DNA from: Sorex araneus
Lineage: Eukaryota > Chordata > Mammalia > Eulipotyphla > Soricidae
Length of the DNA: 64,000 nucleotides
Assembly: GCF_027595985.1 (NCBI RefSeq)
Contig: NC_073304.1
Span: 44,451,637-44,515,636, forward strand
Direction of reading: 5' to 3'
Shown: positions 38,674 to 49,628 of the stretch, one piece after another
Layout of the letters: every line of letters begins with the position of its first letter
Position numbering within the stretch: the first letter of the stretch is position 1
The notes under the pieces: generated by a model
The model's database searches: none
The model's input: the letters and a program-made list of their open reading frames with translations, nothing else
Told to the model about the DNA's origin: nothing
Program-made: the position numbers and the translations under genes

Positions 38674-39892
38674 CTTTTGCGGCCCCGCGCGAGATCAACC
38701 CCGGAGGCAACTGAACCACTTTGGACACGAGCGGCGCCCCCAAAATGCCTCCAAACTGTGTGCTGGGAGCTTCTGGCCCAGGCGCTGCCGGCGAGTGATG
38801 CAATTACCAAAAGAATTTTCCTTGGACTTCATATAGAAATCCAAAACCGCGCAGCTGCGATAGCCGCGCGACCTAATATCTCTTGATTGTCAGCAACGTG
38901 TAAATGTTCCTTTTTGGCAGGGCTTAACGTGGGGGAAAACTCCAAACAATAGTACTAAGTTTTTTGTTAAAGGGTAAAAGATTGTAGCGATAGAATTTTA
39001 GGCAGAATTTTTCCTGGACTTTAACGGGTCGGACTTTGGTGGGAAATCCTAACAAGAATAGTAAATCTTTTGCTGAAATATTGAAGGCCACCAAAGTGGT
39101 AGCCATCTCTATAGACTGAACTAAGCCATATCCCCACGCCGGCTGAGAAGAAATATCCTTCTTTCTCGGGAAAAAACGCGGCGTGGCGTTAACCATAGTA
39201 TGATGTCCATTAAGCTGACACGGACCTGGTGGCGTGGGAATCGGATACAAGGGAATAAATTATTATGTACTTGGAACAGCAGGACGCTGGTGGAATCTTG
39301 AGCCGGGGCCGATACCAGCGTATTACTTTTGGTTCCAGAAACTGCTTGCAGACATTCTACCAGACTATCAACTAAGCTAGAGCCCCACGCCGGCTGATGA
39401 CGAGAAATAACCATCTCTTTTGGTTTGTTTTCCCTTTGTCAGGCAGCGTGGTGATTACTAAACAGGCGTGATCTCGGTGGCGCGGGACGAGGGGGGAAAA
39501 AATAGAAAAGATATGTAACAAACAGCGGGACTTAATATCTCTACATTCTCAGTAATGGAGAGCCATCAAATGCTTCCTTGACAGTGGGACTGTCTTCTCT
39601 TTTTGGGGGGGAAACCCTAGCAACAATAGTGAATTATGTGTTGAAACATGGACTGTAACCAAGATAAAGTGTAAACGAAGTGAAACTTATCACTTACAAG
39701 GGCGGGGACTGGGGGGGTCGGAGGGGGCGGGAGGGAATATGGGGTGGTTGGTGGTGGAATATGGGCACGTGTGAAGGGAAGGGTGTTTGAGTACTGTATA
39801 ACTGACATAATCCTGAGAACTTTGTAACCCTCCACATGGTGATTCAATAAAATTTAAATTAAAAAAATAAAAATAAAAAAAAAATTTAAAAA
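38674..39892 (+). mobile_element. E-element 1: CpG-rich monomers + body + L1-type 3' UTR
   Basis: A 1.2-kb retroposon framed by AAATGAGTAAGAGA (38660-38673 and 39893-39906) with an A-rich tail. 5' part: GC-rich start with many CpGs (GCGGCCCCGCGCGAG). Two monomers about 250 bp apart share ACTAAGC..CCCCACGCCGGCTGA..GAGAAATA..GGCGTGG (39121 and 39371). A body unit (AAACTCCAAACAATAGTACTAAG / AATCCTAACAAGAATAGTAAATC / AACCCTAGCAACAATAGTGAATT) also recurs three times. The last ~200 bp is an L1-type 3' UTR (G-rich tract, GTGTGAAGGGAAGGGTGTTTG, CACATGGTGATTCAATAAAA). No ORF1 or ORF2 sequence. Function unknown; probably non-autonomous and moved by L1. Confidence 0.82.
39700..39735 (+). other. G-rich tract, G-quadruplex candidate
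   Basis: At least four G-runs of 3-7 in 36 bp, in the L1-type 3' UTR of E-element 1. Equivalent tracts lie at 10444-10487 and 43163-43190. Confidence 0.7.
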
Positions 39893-40017
39893 AAATGAGT
39901 AAGAGAATTTAAAATGGGATTCCATTAGATATCTTATACAGAGGTTATAAAAATTCAGTTATATCAGCTGACTTAGCAAAACCTAACAGTGCCTGTGAAT
40001 TGGATATTTTAATTAGA

Positions 40018-40185
40018 GGGGTCAGAGCAATAGTACAGCAGGTACGATGCTTGCTTTGCACACGGCTGACCCAAGTTTGATCCCCAGCATCCCATGAGCA
40101 CTGCTAGTAGTAATCCCTGAGCACAGATCCAGGAAAAAGTCCTGAGCACTGCTAGGTATGTCCCCAAAACAAAACAAACAAACAA
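40018..40185 (+). mobile_element. SINE-A, older subfamily
   Basis: GGGGTCAGAGCAATAGTACAGC head, AAGTTTGATCCCC B box, GGTATGTCCCCAAAAC end, (AAAC)n tail. Confidence 0.8.
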
Positions 40186-40980
40186 TATATAGGAGTTCAC
40201 AAAATCTTTTGTTGATTTATAACTAAAAGTTATTTCCACCTTCTGAAATTAGTAATTTATCAAATCCCACAGGAATAATAAATGTTCTAGTTGACTTAAT
40301 TATCTAAAGGACTTTGCACTGAATGTTTCTTAGAACTTGTTTCCAAAATTATCTGGAACTGCCATTTTTTTTTAAATGAGAATCTCATTTAAAACGATCA
40401 ATTGCATATATTTAAAGCTGGAGTGCAGGGCTTTTAAAAGTTGTATTTGGCAGATTATATTTCTTCTTAGGCATTCCTTCCTTTTTATTTATTGAAAATA
40501 ATTTACTGCCATAATTTTTTCCTCTTAATTGCAAGTTACATATGAGCAAGCTAATATTTCCTTTTTGAAATAAGGTTAAACATCTGTTACTACAAATTGG
40601 AACAAGGGTACCTCACAGAACTGCTGGGAACAACCTCAAGCAGAACACAGAGGACCACCCCAACACTGCCAGAGAGAGAATGTGCCTGATTGGTGAGCTG
40701 CGGTCACGTGTCCATTCCCAAGCACAAGGGCCACTGGGAAGGGAGCAGCTTTATTGTACTGAGGCTTTTGAAGCCAGGGATCTGGGACATGGCTCTGTCA
40801 TCTTCCAGGGCTTGTGGGGAGAAGACTTTCTAAAGCACAATGGGAGGATTCAGAAGCTAAATGAACTCAAAGAATAGCACAGCTCTCTACAGAGAAGCAA
40901 AGCACAACATCAATTAGAAAAATTAAAAGCACAAACCTGGTGCAGAGCACAAACGACTTAAGAGCAAGTGCTTTGCAGTA
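40186..40980. other. Mostly unique DNA, no gene seen
   Basis: About 800 bp. 40615-40880 is GC-balanced with a short open frame but lacks splice or conservation evidence. Confidence 0.35.
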
Positions 40981-40984
40981 AGCC

Positions 40985-41140
40985 AGTTAATTAAGCTTTA
41001 GGAGCCTGCATTTCATCTGCAAATGGAGATAGTGTTGCACTGCTCTCCGAGTGCTGTCATGAGGATTAAATGAGTTAATTCATTAAATGAGTTCATTCAA
41101 GTGCTCGGTAAACCGTAGATATTAAAGTTATTCTTCTTTT
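40985..41140 (+). mobile_element. MIR
   Basis: CATTTCATCTGCAAATGGAG, GAGGATTAAATGAGTTAATTC and CGGTAAACCGTAGATATTAAAG follow the MIR core and 3' end. Confidence 0.8.
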
Positions 41141-42487
41141 TCTTCTTCTTTCTCTCCACTTTTCCACTGCCCCAAATCAACACAGACCTTTCTTCACATA
41201 CTTAGAATCCTTAAAGTAGTCTCACCTAACATAATTACAGTATCCTTATGTAGACCAAAATAAATATAGTGCCTCTTTAAAGTCTCAAAGCCTATAAACA
41301 ATGACTACCTACATACAGATTTACATCCCAGAGAGCTGGCGTGTGTCCGCTTTATGGTAACACAGCCCTTACTGACCATCTGTAAAGTGAAATCTGAAAT
41401 TCCAAGTCAAGTCTCAACACAGGCCCTACATACAAAACTGAGCCCGGTGGATAGAAAAGGAAAGCGGGAAATCTGAATACACTAGCATACCAATGGCACA
41501 GCAGAGAAGAAAAACATGTGTTGCTGAAATTGTTCTTTCTGCAATGTTGTATAAATACCACAGTTGGTAGTTATGACTTATTTTTCTACCACCTACTCCA
41601 TGTTCCCTTGGCTTTCCACCAGCATCTCAGTTGATGGAAATGTTTTAACTGATGAGATGAGACATTTCTGTGGGTTCTGAGTCTTGTGTGGTCCTGCTAC
41701 TGTGAAGAGGCTGCAGGATTCCTCTTACTTAGTTCTGTCAGCAGCTGTGGTGAAGACGGCCCAGAGGTTTCTTTGAGTCCCATCAAGATTCCTTCTCCCC
41801 TCTCACTGCAAGCCATCGTGCAGATCAGGTTCTCTGAAAGCAGATCCTGAGATGAAGTTTGAGGTGCAAGGTGTGTCTGAGAGACAAAGGGAACAGCAGG
41901 AGCAGAACTGAGCAGAAGAAATAAACTACAGTTCCTCAGGCAGTAATGTGGGGGACCATGGTGGGTACCACCTGTCACCCTGCCACCAACTCCAACTGTC
42001 CAGTCTAGAGAAACTCAGAAAGCAGAGGATCTGGTAACTATGTGCTGGCACACTGCACAGAGCTGGGCATTAAACCCTTTCTCCAGAGGGCGCTCTGGGT
42101 GGTTCCTCTCATTTATCACAATCCCAGTGATCCTTCAGAACCAGGCACCACTGCCCATCAACACTCTGCAATTTTGTGTGCTCAACCAGCAGTAGAAGGA
42201 AACCCGACCTTCCACTATATAGAACCAGGGTTGTGCACCCTGGCAGAACATCTCTGGCCCAAACATTATACAAAGCCCAGAACTCTGATATTGGGCAATG
42301 AAGACGTGTGAGGGTGGGTCATGGGCTTGAGGGTCACAGGTGCCGTGTCCACCTCCTGTATCATTTGCAGCACAGAGCTCAAAGCACTGTAGGTTTTGGG
42401 GAAACATAAACATGTGTATGTAATAGACGTGATGCTCATAAAAACAGTCTGTGGGTAAGTCACATCAAAACAAACTGTACATTAAGA
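41141..42487. other. Unique DNA, 1.35 kb, no gene seen
   Basis: Short open frames on both strands, none with a recognisable protein. It holds one CTCF-like motif at 42080-42093. 42040-42310 is open on the plus strand (89 codons) but shows no coding signature I can defend. Confidence 0.4.
42080..42093 (+). promoter_or_regulatory. CTCF-like motif, forward
   Basis: TCTCCAGAGGGCGC matches 12 of 14 positions of the CCASYAGRKGGCRS core. Motif-only evidence. Confidence 0.4.
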
Positions 42488-42500
42488 ACATTCAGGCATT

Positions 42501-43322
42501 CAGGCCCCAGGAGGGGAAAGGTTTTTCTCTCTCGGCTTTCCCTTTTTTTGGGGGGGGGGCGTGCATGGCAACCACCATCTTATAAGGACCACTAAAAGAG
42601 AGGTATGAGCTTGCAGCAACGGGACGCGTGGGAGATCTTGGGACGGGGGTGTTACTGATGCCGCTCTCCGCCGAGATGTGACCCAAGTGGCCGCATGTGT
42701 GCGGCCTCTCCATTGCTGGATGACCATGATCCCAGAGGTCACCTATCTACTTTTGGCACCAGCAGCTTCTTGCAGAAATGTCTCTAGACTGTGAACTAAG
42801 CCACAGCCCCATGCTGCCCCAGGAGGAGAAAGGTTTTTCTCTCTCGGCTTTTCCTTTGGGGAGGCGTGGCAACTGCCATCTTATAAGGAACACTAAAGAG
42901 AGGTATGAGCTTGCAATAATGCAATTTCTAGCAGAAATTTCCCTGGACTTAGTTACTAAAATACCAAAATACAGAAATCTAAAACCAGCATGCGACCTCA
43001 TATCTCTTCATTCTCAGCAATGGAAAACAAATTATCAATGCTTTCTTTTCAGCAGGTCTGATTTTGGGGGAAAAACTCCAAACAATAATAGTGAGTTTTT
43101 TGTTGAAATATTGAATGTATTCAAAGTAAAGAGAAAGTAAAGTGAAAATTATCAGCTACACAGGCGGGGGGATGGGGGTGGGATGGGAGGTATACTGGGG
43201 TTCTTGGTGGTGGAACATGTGCACTGGTGAAGGGATGGGTGTTCGATCATTGTATAACTGAAACTTAATCCTGAAATCTTTGTAACTTTCCACATGGTGA
43301 TTCAATAAAAGAAAAAAAAAAG
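42501..43322 (+). mobile_element. E-element 2: monomers + body + L1-type 3' UTR
   Basis: 822 bp framed by ACATTCAGGCATT (42488-42500 and 43323-43335). Two monomers 312 bp apart share CCCCAGGAGG(G/A)GAAAGG, TCTCTCTCGGCTTT, CATCTTATAAGGA(C/A)CACTAAA and AGAGGTATGAGCTTGCA. The 3' body AAAACTCCAAACAATAATAGTGAG...GTTGAAATATTGAA is clearly the body unit of E-element 1, followed by the same L1-type 3' UTR (43163-43310) and an A-tail. It establishes a family, not a single accident. Confidence 0.85.
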
Positions 43323-43335
43323 ACATTCAGGCATT

Positions 43336-43834
43336 TCGGATGCTCCTAATGTAAATGAAGTTGTTCTGCAAAAAAGAAAATTTATTTTACTCATAAAATG
43401 GTCAATTTTCCCACCCACCCCATCCCCCCACTGCTAACTTCTTTTTTCCACCTTGCTTTCCACTGCCAGCAAAAATTATATATTTTATCGATCCACAAAC
43501 TCGGTATTGAATTTTACAAAGTAATACACACCTGCACTATTAACCTCAAGTTAATATCACATAATGTTCTCTAGAAATACTGGTTTTCTAATGAGATAAC
43601 TAGAGGTTATGAAACTATCCCAGGAGGAGGCAATAGAGATGTGAATACAAAACCTTTTAATTAATGAATGAGGAAAGTTAAATAAATGTGCCCATGAAGG
43701 ACCCTGAGCTCTTAGTCTCATTAAAAAAAAATTTACAATAGCCTAAAGAGTTAAACCATGATACATGGGTGGCTAGAGGTCTGTACCATGGAAAATGAAT
43801 GTTTCTGAAGTCTGTAGCACTAAAATGAATAAAT
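43336..43834. other. Unique DNA, no gene seen
   Basis: C-rich/AT-rich mix, nothing recognised. Confidence 0.35.
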
Positions 43835-43836
43835 AG

Positions 43837-44000
43837 GGCTCCAGAGAGAGTTCAAGTGATACTGCACATGCTTAGCATGTGTTACACCCTTAATTCCAGC
43901 CGTGGCAACATGCTGCCCACCCTCACCCCAAAACATTGCCAGGTGTAGCTCTGGTGGCCCTCAAACACCACAAGGTATGGCTTCTTTCAAAACAAAATAA
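43837..44000 (+). mobile_element. SINE-O or old SINE-A
   Basis: GGGCTCCAGAGAGAGTTCAAG head, CATGCTTAGCATGTG, GCCAGGTGTAGCTCTGGTGGCC. Confidence 0.5.
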
Positions 44001-44344
44001 GAAGGCAGAAGATGACTCAGCCGTTAAAGGACCTGCCATTCAACCCTGTGGGCGTGATCTCTGGCCACATGGAGAAAGTGACCCTGCCTCTCTACCACCT
44101 GCCAACTCCATGAACAGGCAGGTTATGGCCACTCCACAGTGGGGTATGTATGAAAAGTGCAGCTCAGGGTAGGAGTGTGAGGGTAACAAAACTGATGTGT
44201 GAGCCCCAGTGAACACCACAACCAAATGTGAACCACCAAATGTGTCACTGTAACCACAGCATCAACATTGGGGGGGGTCATAGAGTGGGAGAGAAAAACT
44301 TTAATAATAAAATGTTCTTAAATCATTGTAATTTTTCTCACTGT

Positions 44345-44685
44345 AGTTTTTTGTTTTGCCATTGAGCCACATCCAGCTGTGCTCAGGGATCCTGCTGTCT
44401 GGGCTCAGGGGCTGTATGTGGTGTGGGGGTTGAACTGGGTTGACTGAATGTAAGGCAAGTATCTTAACCCCTGAACTATATCTCTAGCCCCTAACTTACT
44501 GAAAAATTTTTTCTGTTTTATTTTAGGTCACACTCCCCAAAATGGTGGTGCTCAGGGGTTACTCCTGATTCCTCACTTGGGAATAACTCCTAGCGATGCT
44601 CAGGGGACCGTATGGGGTACCAGGGATTGCCTTGCCAGGGGCGCAAGGCAAATGCCCTACTCACTGAACTATCTTTCCAGCACCA
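44345..44685 (-). mobile_element. Two SINE-A copies, same orientation
   Basis: 44345-44490: GCCATTGAGCCACATCCAGC to ATATCTCTAGCCCC, old. 44510-44685: TTTAGGTCACACTCCCC to CTATCTTTCCAGCACC, less old. Confidence 0.75.
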
Positions 44686-45225
44686 ATTTACTGCAATTTT
44701 TAACAGACTCCTTAAATCTTTTTTGAATTTACCAAAATTTTTGTTTCCATTTGCATTAGAGCACTGTTCATAAATTCAACACTCTCCTTATGTCAAACCA
44801 AGATACTATTTAATACTGTCTCCCTCACAAGGAGCTTGCAAACCCATGGGTATACAGAAAAGTAAATAAAAATCTTGAGCAATGCTCCTCCTGTAAAGAG
44901 CCACACAGGTGGCCTGAAGGAGGTCGCCACAGGCAGTCAGGTAAAGGGCATGCCTCTTAAGCCAAGATGTAGAGTTAGGTAAGAATTGCTTGAGTGCATG
45001 CCATGCAATTCTTATCACTCCTTCTTGATCTTTCTGTTTTCATGGTCCTTCTGAGAACATGAGACTTCACTTTCCTCCCTCTCAGCCACATTCTCTGACC
45101 TTCCCATTGAACTACTCACGTCATTTTAGATAGATCAACTTCACTATTTTTCACTTTTAGTCACAATGAAACATTATACATAAAGAACCCTTTGGCACAT
45201 GATAATTTCTCTTCCTTCCTTTCTT
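44686..45225. other. Unique DNA, no gene seen
   Basis: Nothing recognised. Confidence 0.35.
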
Positions 45226-45378
45226 TTTTCCCCCTTTTTGTTTTTTGGGCCATACATGTTGGTATTCAGGGCTTACTCCTGGTGAGTGCAGGGGACCATA
45301 TGGGATGTCAGGGATCAAAACCAGCTTGGCTACATGCAAGGCAAGTGCCCTACATGCTGTACTATCACTCTTGCCCTC
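45226..45378 (-). mobile_element. SINE-A, slightly shortened
   Basis: TTTTTTGGGCCATACATG to CTATCACTCTTGCCC; one body segment is missing. Confidence 0.78.
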
Positions 45379-45590
45379 TTCCTCTCTTTTTTGATGATTA
45401 TTTTCCTCCTGTCTTCATTTCTTCCATCTCTCCCTCCTTCTCTCCTTCCTTCTATCTCTCTTTCCCTTTTCTATTCCTCCTTCCCTGGCTGCCTGCTTGC
45501 TTACTTTCTGTTTTCTTTTGCTTCTTTTCCTCCTTCCTTACCCCCCTCAACTCACCTTTATCTCTTCCTCTTTCTTCTCATAATGAAAAA
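45379..45590. repeat. Pyrimidine-rich (CTTC/TCCC)n degenerate tract
   Basis: About 210 bp of nearly pure C/T on the plus strand with interruptions. The long open frames here are low-complexity artefacts. Confidence 0.85.
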
Positions 45591-45955
45591 TATTAAGCAC
45601 ATGTAAAGTTTGATAACTTATGAGAAAGAAAAGTAAGATAGACTCAAAATAAAATGGAAGTATAATCAATTGTGCAGCTTCTTGGAATGTTGGGGGATAT
45701 GAAGGTCAAAAGCCAAGCAGAGGAACCGTCCATGGTTGGAGAAGAAACACTGCTACCATCCCAGCATGGAAAAGGTGGCAGGAATGGGAGCAGTCACTGG
45801 AGGTTTGTAAGACACAATTTTGCTTGGTAGAGGCACTGGGTGGGAGGGCATGCTGAGGGAGTTAGGTAGCTGTAGAATCCAGAAAGTAGGAAAGGACTGA
45901 AATATCCATCAGATCAGGGTTAGCAATGAGCTTAACAAGAACTGTATCATCATGG
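45591..45955. other. Unique DNA, no gene seen
   Basis: Nothing recognised. Confidence 0.35.
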
Positions 45956-46128
45956 GGCTGGAGAGATAGCACAGCGGGTAGGGCATTTGCCTTGCATGCG
46001 GCCGACCCGGGTTCAATTCCCAGACTCTCATATGGTCACCCAAACACCGCCAGGGGTAGTTCCTGAGTGCAGAGCCAGGAGTAACCCCTGTGCATCGCCA
46101 GGTGTGACCCAAAAAAGCCAAAAAAAAA
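45956..46128 (+). mobile_element. SINE-A, close to consensus
   Basis: GGGGCTGGAGAGATAGCACAGC to CCAGGTGTGACCCAAAAAAGCC and A-tail. It has CAGACTCTCATATGGTCACCC, the variant also seen in the copy at 17.96 kb, so the two may be one subfamily. Confidence 0.93.
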
Positions 46129-46643
46129 AAACAAGAACTATATAATCAGATTGTCAGATATGAAGGACCTATTTGAAGTGAATAATCATATGACTTTTTC
46201 TGGTGGGGCTCAGAGGAAAGTTGTATTCAACTACAATTGGGTTTTACCAAGGAAGAACAATGAGTAGATGAGGGGTTATATAATTGCCCAAGCTTGTAGC
46301 TAAAACAATGAATCATTCTGTCTAAGACGGATAAAGGGAAACTAAAGACAGCAAAAGCCTGATAGATTAGAAATAAACAGCAGGTGCCTGACTGAAATTC
46401 CAGTGAAGTTGGAAAGTCGTTGTAATGGGACTGGTCAAAAGCTGTGTCAGCATTTCTCAAAGACTTTTTTTTGAAGACTCTTGCCAGGTAAATGGCTCTT
46501 GCGCTGAGAAAATGTCGTTCAGATTCTAAGATATCTTGCATTACATGAACTATGTTACTGTGCTGAATCCTTAAATTACTAACCCACTCACCCCCTTTTT
46601 TTGCATAACAGCAATTAACATTTTTCTAAACCAGTATTTTGCC
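46129..46643. other. Unique DNA, no gene seen
   Basis: Nothing recognised. Confidence 0.35.
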
Positions 46644-46650
46644 AAACATC

Positions 46651-47366
46651 GTTTTTTTAATTCTTTTTTGTATTAATTCATCATGAGATACAGTAACAAA
46701 AATTTCATGTTTGAACTTCGATCATACAGTCATCCAATATCCATCCCTTCATCAGTGCACATTTTCCACAACCAAAATCCCCAGTTCCCCCCCCCCCCCA
46801 CACACACTTTCCATACCTCCCCCTGCTTGTGTGGCAGACAATTTGCAAGGTATTCTTTCTCTACTTTAGTTACCTTCAATATCTTGAGACCAGTCCTATC
46901 ACCTCTTATATCTGCTGAAAATACAATTGCTAGACAATGAGTTTTGTATTGCTTGTTATGGATATAATATAATATTGCACAGCCACAAATGTGGCCGCAC
47001 ACTTTAGGAATTCTAATATTTTAATAATAAAGGCCTGAAGAAATTGCTGCCTCTGGTTGCTCGTGTCCGAGATTCCTGTGTGTGTCTCTGGCTCATGGCC
47101 ACGTGGGAGCTGGTATGTCTTGCTGGCTTCTAGAAAATGGCGTCTGCTGGAGCTCTTAGAGGGCAGGCAGTGGGACAGCACCTGCCCCCATCTGGAGAGG
47201 CCCAGTGAAGAAGGCTTATTGCAAAGTCCAGGCCATCTCTGCCACAAGTTGCTCAGGTCCCAGATTTCTGTGTGTGTCTCTGGATCGTGGCCATGTGGGA
47301 GCTTAAGTAGATGGTGGGCAGATGTGGCATCATCTCTGCATCCCATCGGGATGAGGGGAAGGTGCT
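46651..47366 (-). mobile_element. E-element 3: tandem monomers + L1-type 3' UTR
   Basis: Antisense. 46651-46960 is the 3' UTR (T-tract, CATCATGAGATACAGTAAC, CCCATCCCTTCATCAGTGCAC). 47040-47340 carries two monomers 192 bp apart (47056 and 47248) sharing GTTGCTC..GTC(C)..GAT(T)TCTGTGTGTGTCTCTGG and GGCCA(C/T)GTGGGAGCT. AAACATC flanks it (46644-46650, 47367-47373). The monomers are unrelated to those of E-elements 1 and 2. Confidence 0.6.
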
Positions 47367-47373
47367 AAACATC

Positions 47374-47945
47374 TTTTAGCAACTCTGCTTGTCATGTGCT
47401 GAAGCTTTCAAACAACTGGAATTAAGCAAGAAATTATCAGCATAAAGTATTAATTTTTATATCTGGTTTAATATGTTTCAATAGCAATAGATTCTTTTCT
47501 TGTTAAATATGTATAAATGTTTGACACACTATTAAAAGGTCAAAGAGGGTCTGGCTCATGAGGCTAATGCTACTAGGTTTATTTTGTTCTTCTCAGAAAG
47601 TAAAAAAAAGGACAACACTGTTGTATTGAATAATTAAAGTCCTGATTTAACCTCTAAGATTACAATCTTAATTTGTATTGCTATACCCATTTTGGTCATT
47701 TTATAGTCTTCTATCAGAACTAATTATACTCCAGCTACACAAAAGACAATGAATAAGATAAGTCCTGATGTTTATCACATTAAGTGTGTATTTCTGTTCT
47801 TAAATCAATAAGCCTTCTACCATATAAGAAAAAATTTAAATAACCTTAAAGTTTGGTAAATAGGAAAGATCTATGTTTTCTTTTATTTTATTTCTTATAC
47901 ATTTGATAATAATTTTTAAAAGTAGCTGTCTGAAGAATTGGGGAA
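47374..47945. other. AT-rich unique DNA, no gene seen
   Basis: Nothing recognised. Confidence 0.35.
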
Positions 47946-47949
47946 ATTG

Positions 47950-48052
47950 TTCAAAGGGCTGGAGCACATTCTTTGCTTCAGGAGCCCTGAGTTTAATTTC
48001 TGGTACTACAGAGTTCCCTAAGCAAAACCAAGCATGTTCCCCCTCCAAAAAC
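47950..48052 (+). mobile_element. Old SINE-A fragment
   Basis: AAGGGCTGGAGCACATTC, GAGTTTAATTTCTGG B-box relic, CCCCCTCCAAAAAC tail. Confidence 0.5.
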
Positions 48053-48730
48053 AACTATCTGACATAAACAGAATTCACAATTTTGCTGTGCATCTCTAAA
48101 GAAGGACGATTCTCACCCACCTCATTGGCATTAGGCTTAGCCAATGAAATGTAAATGTAAATGGAGATGACATGTTAAATAAGCCTATGTATATTTACTT
48201 ATACTTACTCAGAGGCAGAAACCTTAGTCCATTGTCTGGTTCACTATGACCCATTTCCTCCTGCCCCAATATTGGCTTCATTCCAGATAGGAGTGGCTTT
48301 GTCAGCCTTGATCTGTAAATGAAATGATTCAGAGAGGAGTTCCAGCTAATCCTGAAAGAGCACACAAGGCATGAGCCAGAAATTCCATGATTTTGGAAGG
48401 GTCTTTATTACCACAACTTAATGCAGATGGTGCTGACTGCTACAGGAATCCTGTTCTCCACACTCGACTCATTTCCCAAAACTGAGAACTGTTAATGAAC
48501 AGAAGTAGAAGTTATCACCAGACTCATACAACTTCCTCTTTAGAATATATCCAACAATAATGACAAATTGGCATCATCTCTTCTGCAAGTCTAATGGACT
48601 TTGGAGAGTGTTTTTAATCATATCTGTAGAGTTTCTGAAGCTATGTTCTTGCCCAGAAATAAAAGTACCATATTTATTGGTGTAATACAACCTGCATTAC
48701 CAATTTTGGGTCTTTTTCTCATTTTATATA
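48053..48730. other. Unique DNA, no gene seen
   Basis: Nothing recognised. Confidence 0.35.
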
Positions 48731-48848
48731 GTCAGCTACCCGTGGTATATTCGATATGCCAAAAACAGTAGCAACAAGTCTCACGATGGAGACGTTACTG
48801 GTGCCCGCTCAAACAAATCGATGAGCAATGGGATGACAGTGATAGAGT
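48731..48848 (+). mobile_element. SINE-R, 5'-truncated
   Basis: Starts in the body (CAGCTACCCGTGGTATATTCG) and carries GAGACGTTACTGGTGCCCGC and GATGACAGTGATAGAG. Only the 3' ~115 bp is present, as expected for incomplete target-primed reverse transcription. Confidence 0.87.
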
Positions 48849-49210
48849 AGGCATTACTTTTTCCCTTTTCAAACTCCTTTTTGTAAATGAGTCTTGTTGA
48901 TTCATACATGGCATTTCTTATTGTACATGTATAAAGAATTTTTGATCTTGGAGAAATCACCTGACTCTTGTGGGCACTTTATTAGATTATTTTTAGAAAT
49001 TAGTAATTATCAGGCACCATTTCCTACAAACTATTCCATTCATGTCATTTTTTCACAGTTCAAACTTCAAATGGATGCTTAAACTGAAGTACAATGTAAT
49101 CACTACTTTATTTCTAAATTTTGTCCTGTATAATCACATACCCATTTTTCATACTTATTTACATTACTTTTTCTAGTAATTTATGGCCCTCATCAAATAA
49201 ATAGGCATTT
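48849..49210. other. Unique DNA, no gene seen
   Basis: Nothing recognised. Confidence 0.35.
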
Positions 49211-49214
49211 GCAT

Positions 49215-49365
49215 AAAGAGAAATAGTACAGCAGGTAAGTCACTTGTCTTGCAGGCAACTGACCACATGTGGTCCCCAAGTCTATCAGGAATGATCTCTG
49301 AGTTCAGAATCAGGAGTAAGCCTTGAGCACAGATGGGTATGGCCGCAAAAGAAAAATCAAACACA
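49215..49365 (+). mobile_element. SINE-A, with deletion of the B-box region
   Basis: AAGAGAAATAGTACAGCAGG head; goes from GGCAACTGACC directly to ACATGTGGTCCCC, skipping the B box. Confidence 0.72.
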
Positions 49366-49379
49366 CACATAGATAGGCC

Positions 49380-49628
49380 TGGGAGAAGGGGCAGACCACA
49401 TTTGACTGTGCTCGGGAGTTATTCCTGGATCATATAGGCAATACCAGGGATCAAATAAGGGTAGGTCACATGTAGGGTAAGCACCTTAAACTCTGTACTA
49501 TCTCCTGGCTTTGCATTTAGAAATTACTCCTTGTGGTGCTCAGGAGACTATATGAGATGCCAGGGATCAAACCCGGGTGGGCTGTATGCAAGGCAAACAC
49601 CCTCCTGCACTGTACTATTGCTCTGGCC
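49380..49628 (-). mobile_element. Two SINE-A pieces, head to tail
   Basis: 49380-49510: GACCACATTTGACTGTGC to TATCTCCTGGCT, old. 49511-49628: starts mid-body (TTGCATTTAGAAATTACTCC) and ends CTATTGCTCTGGCCCC. Confidence 0.72.
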
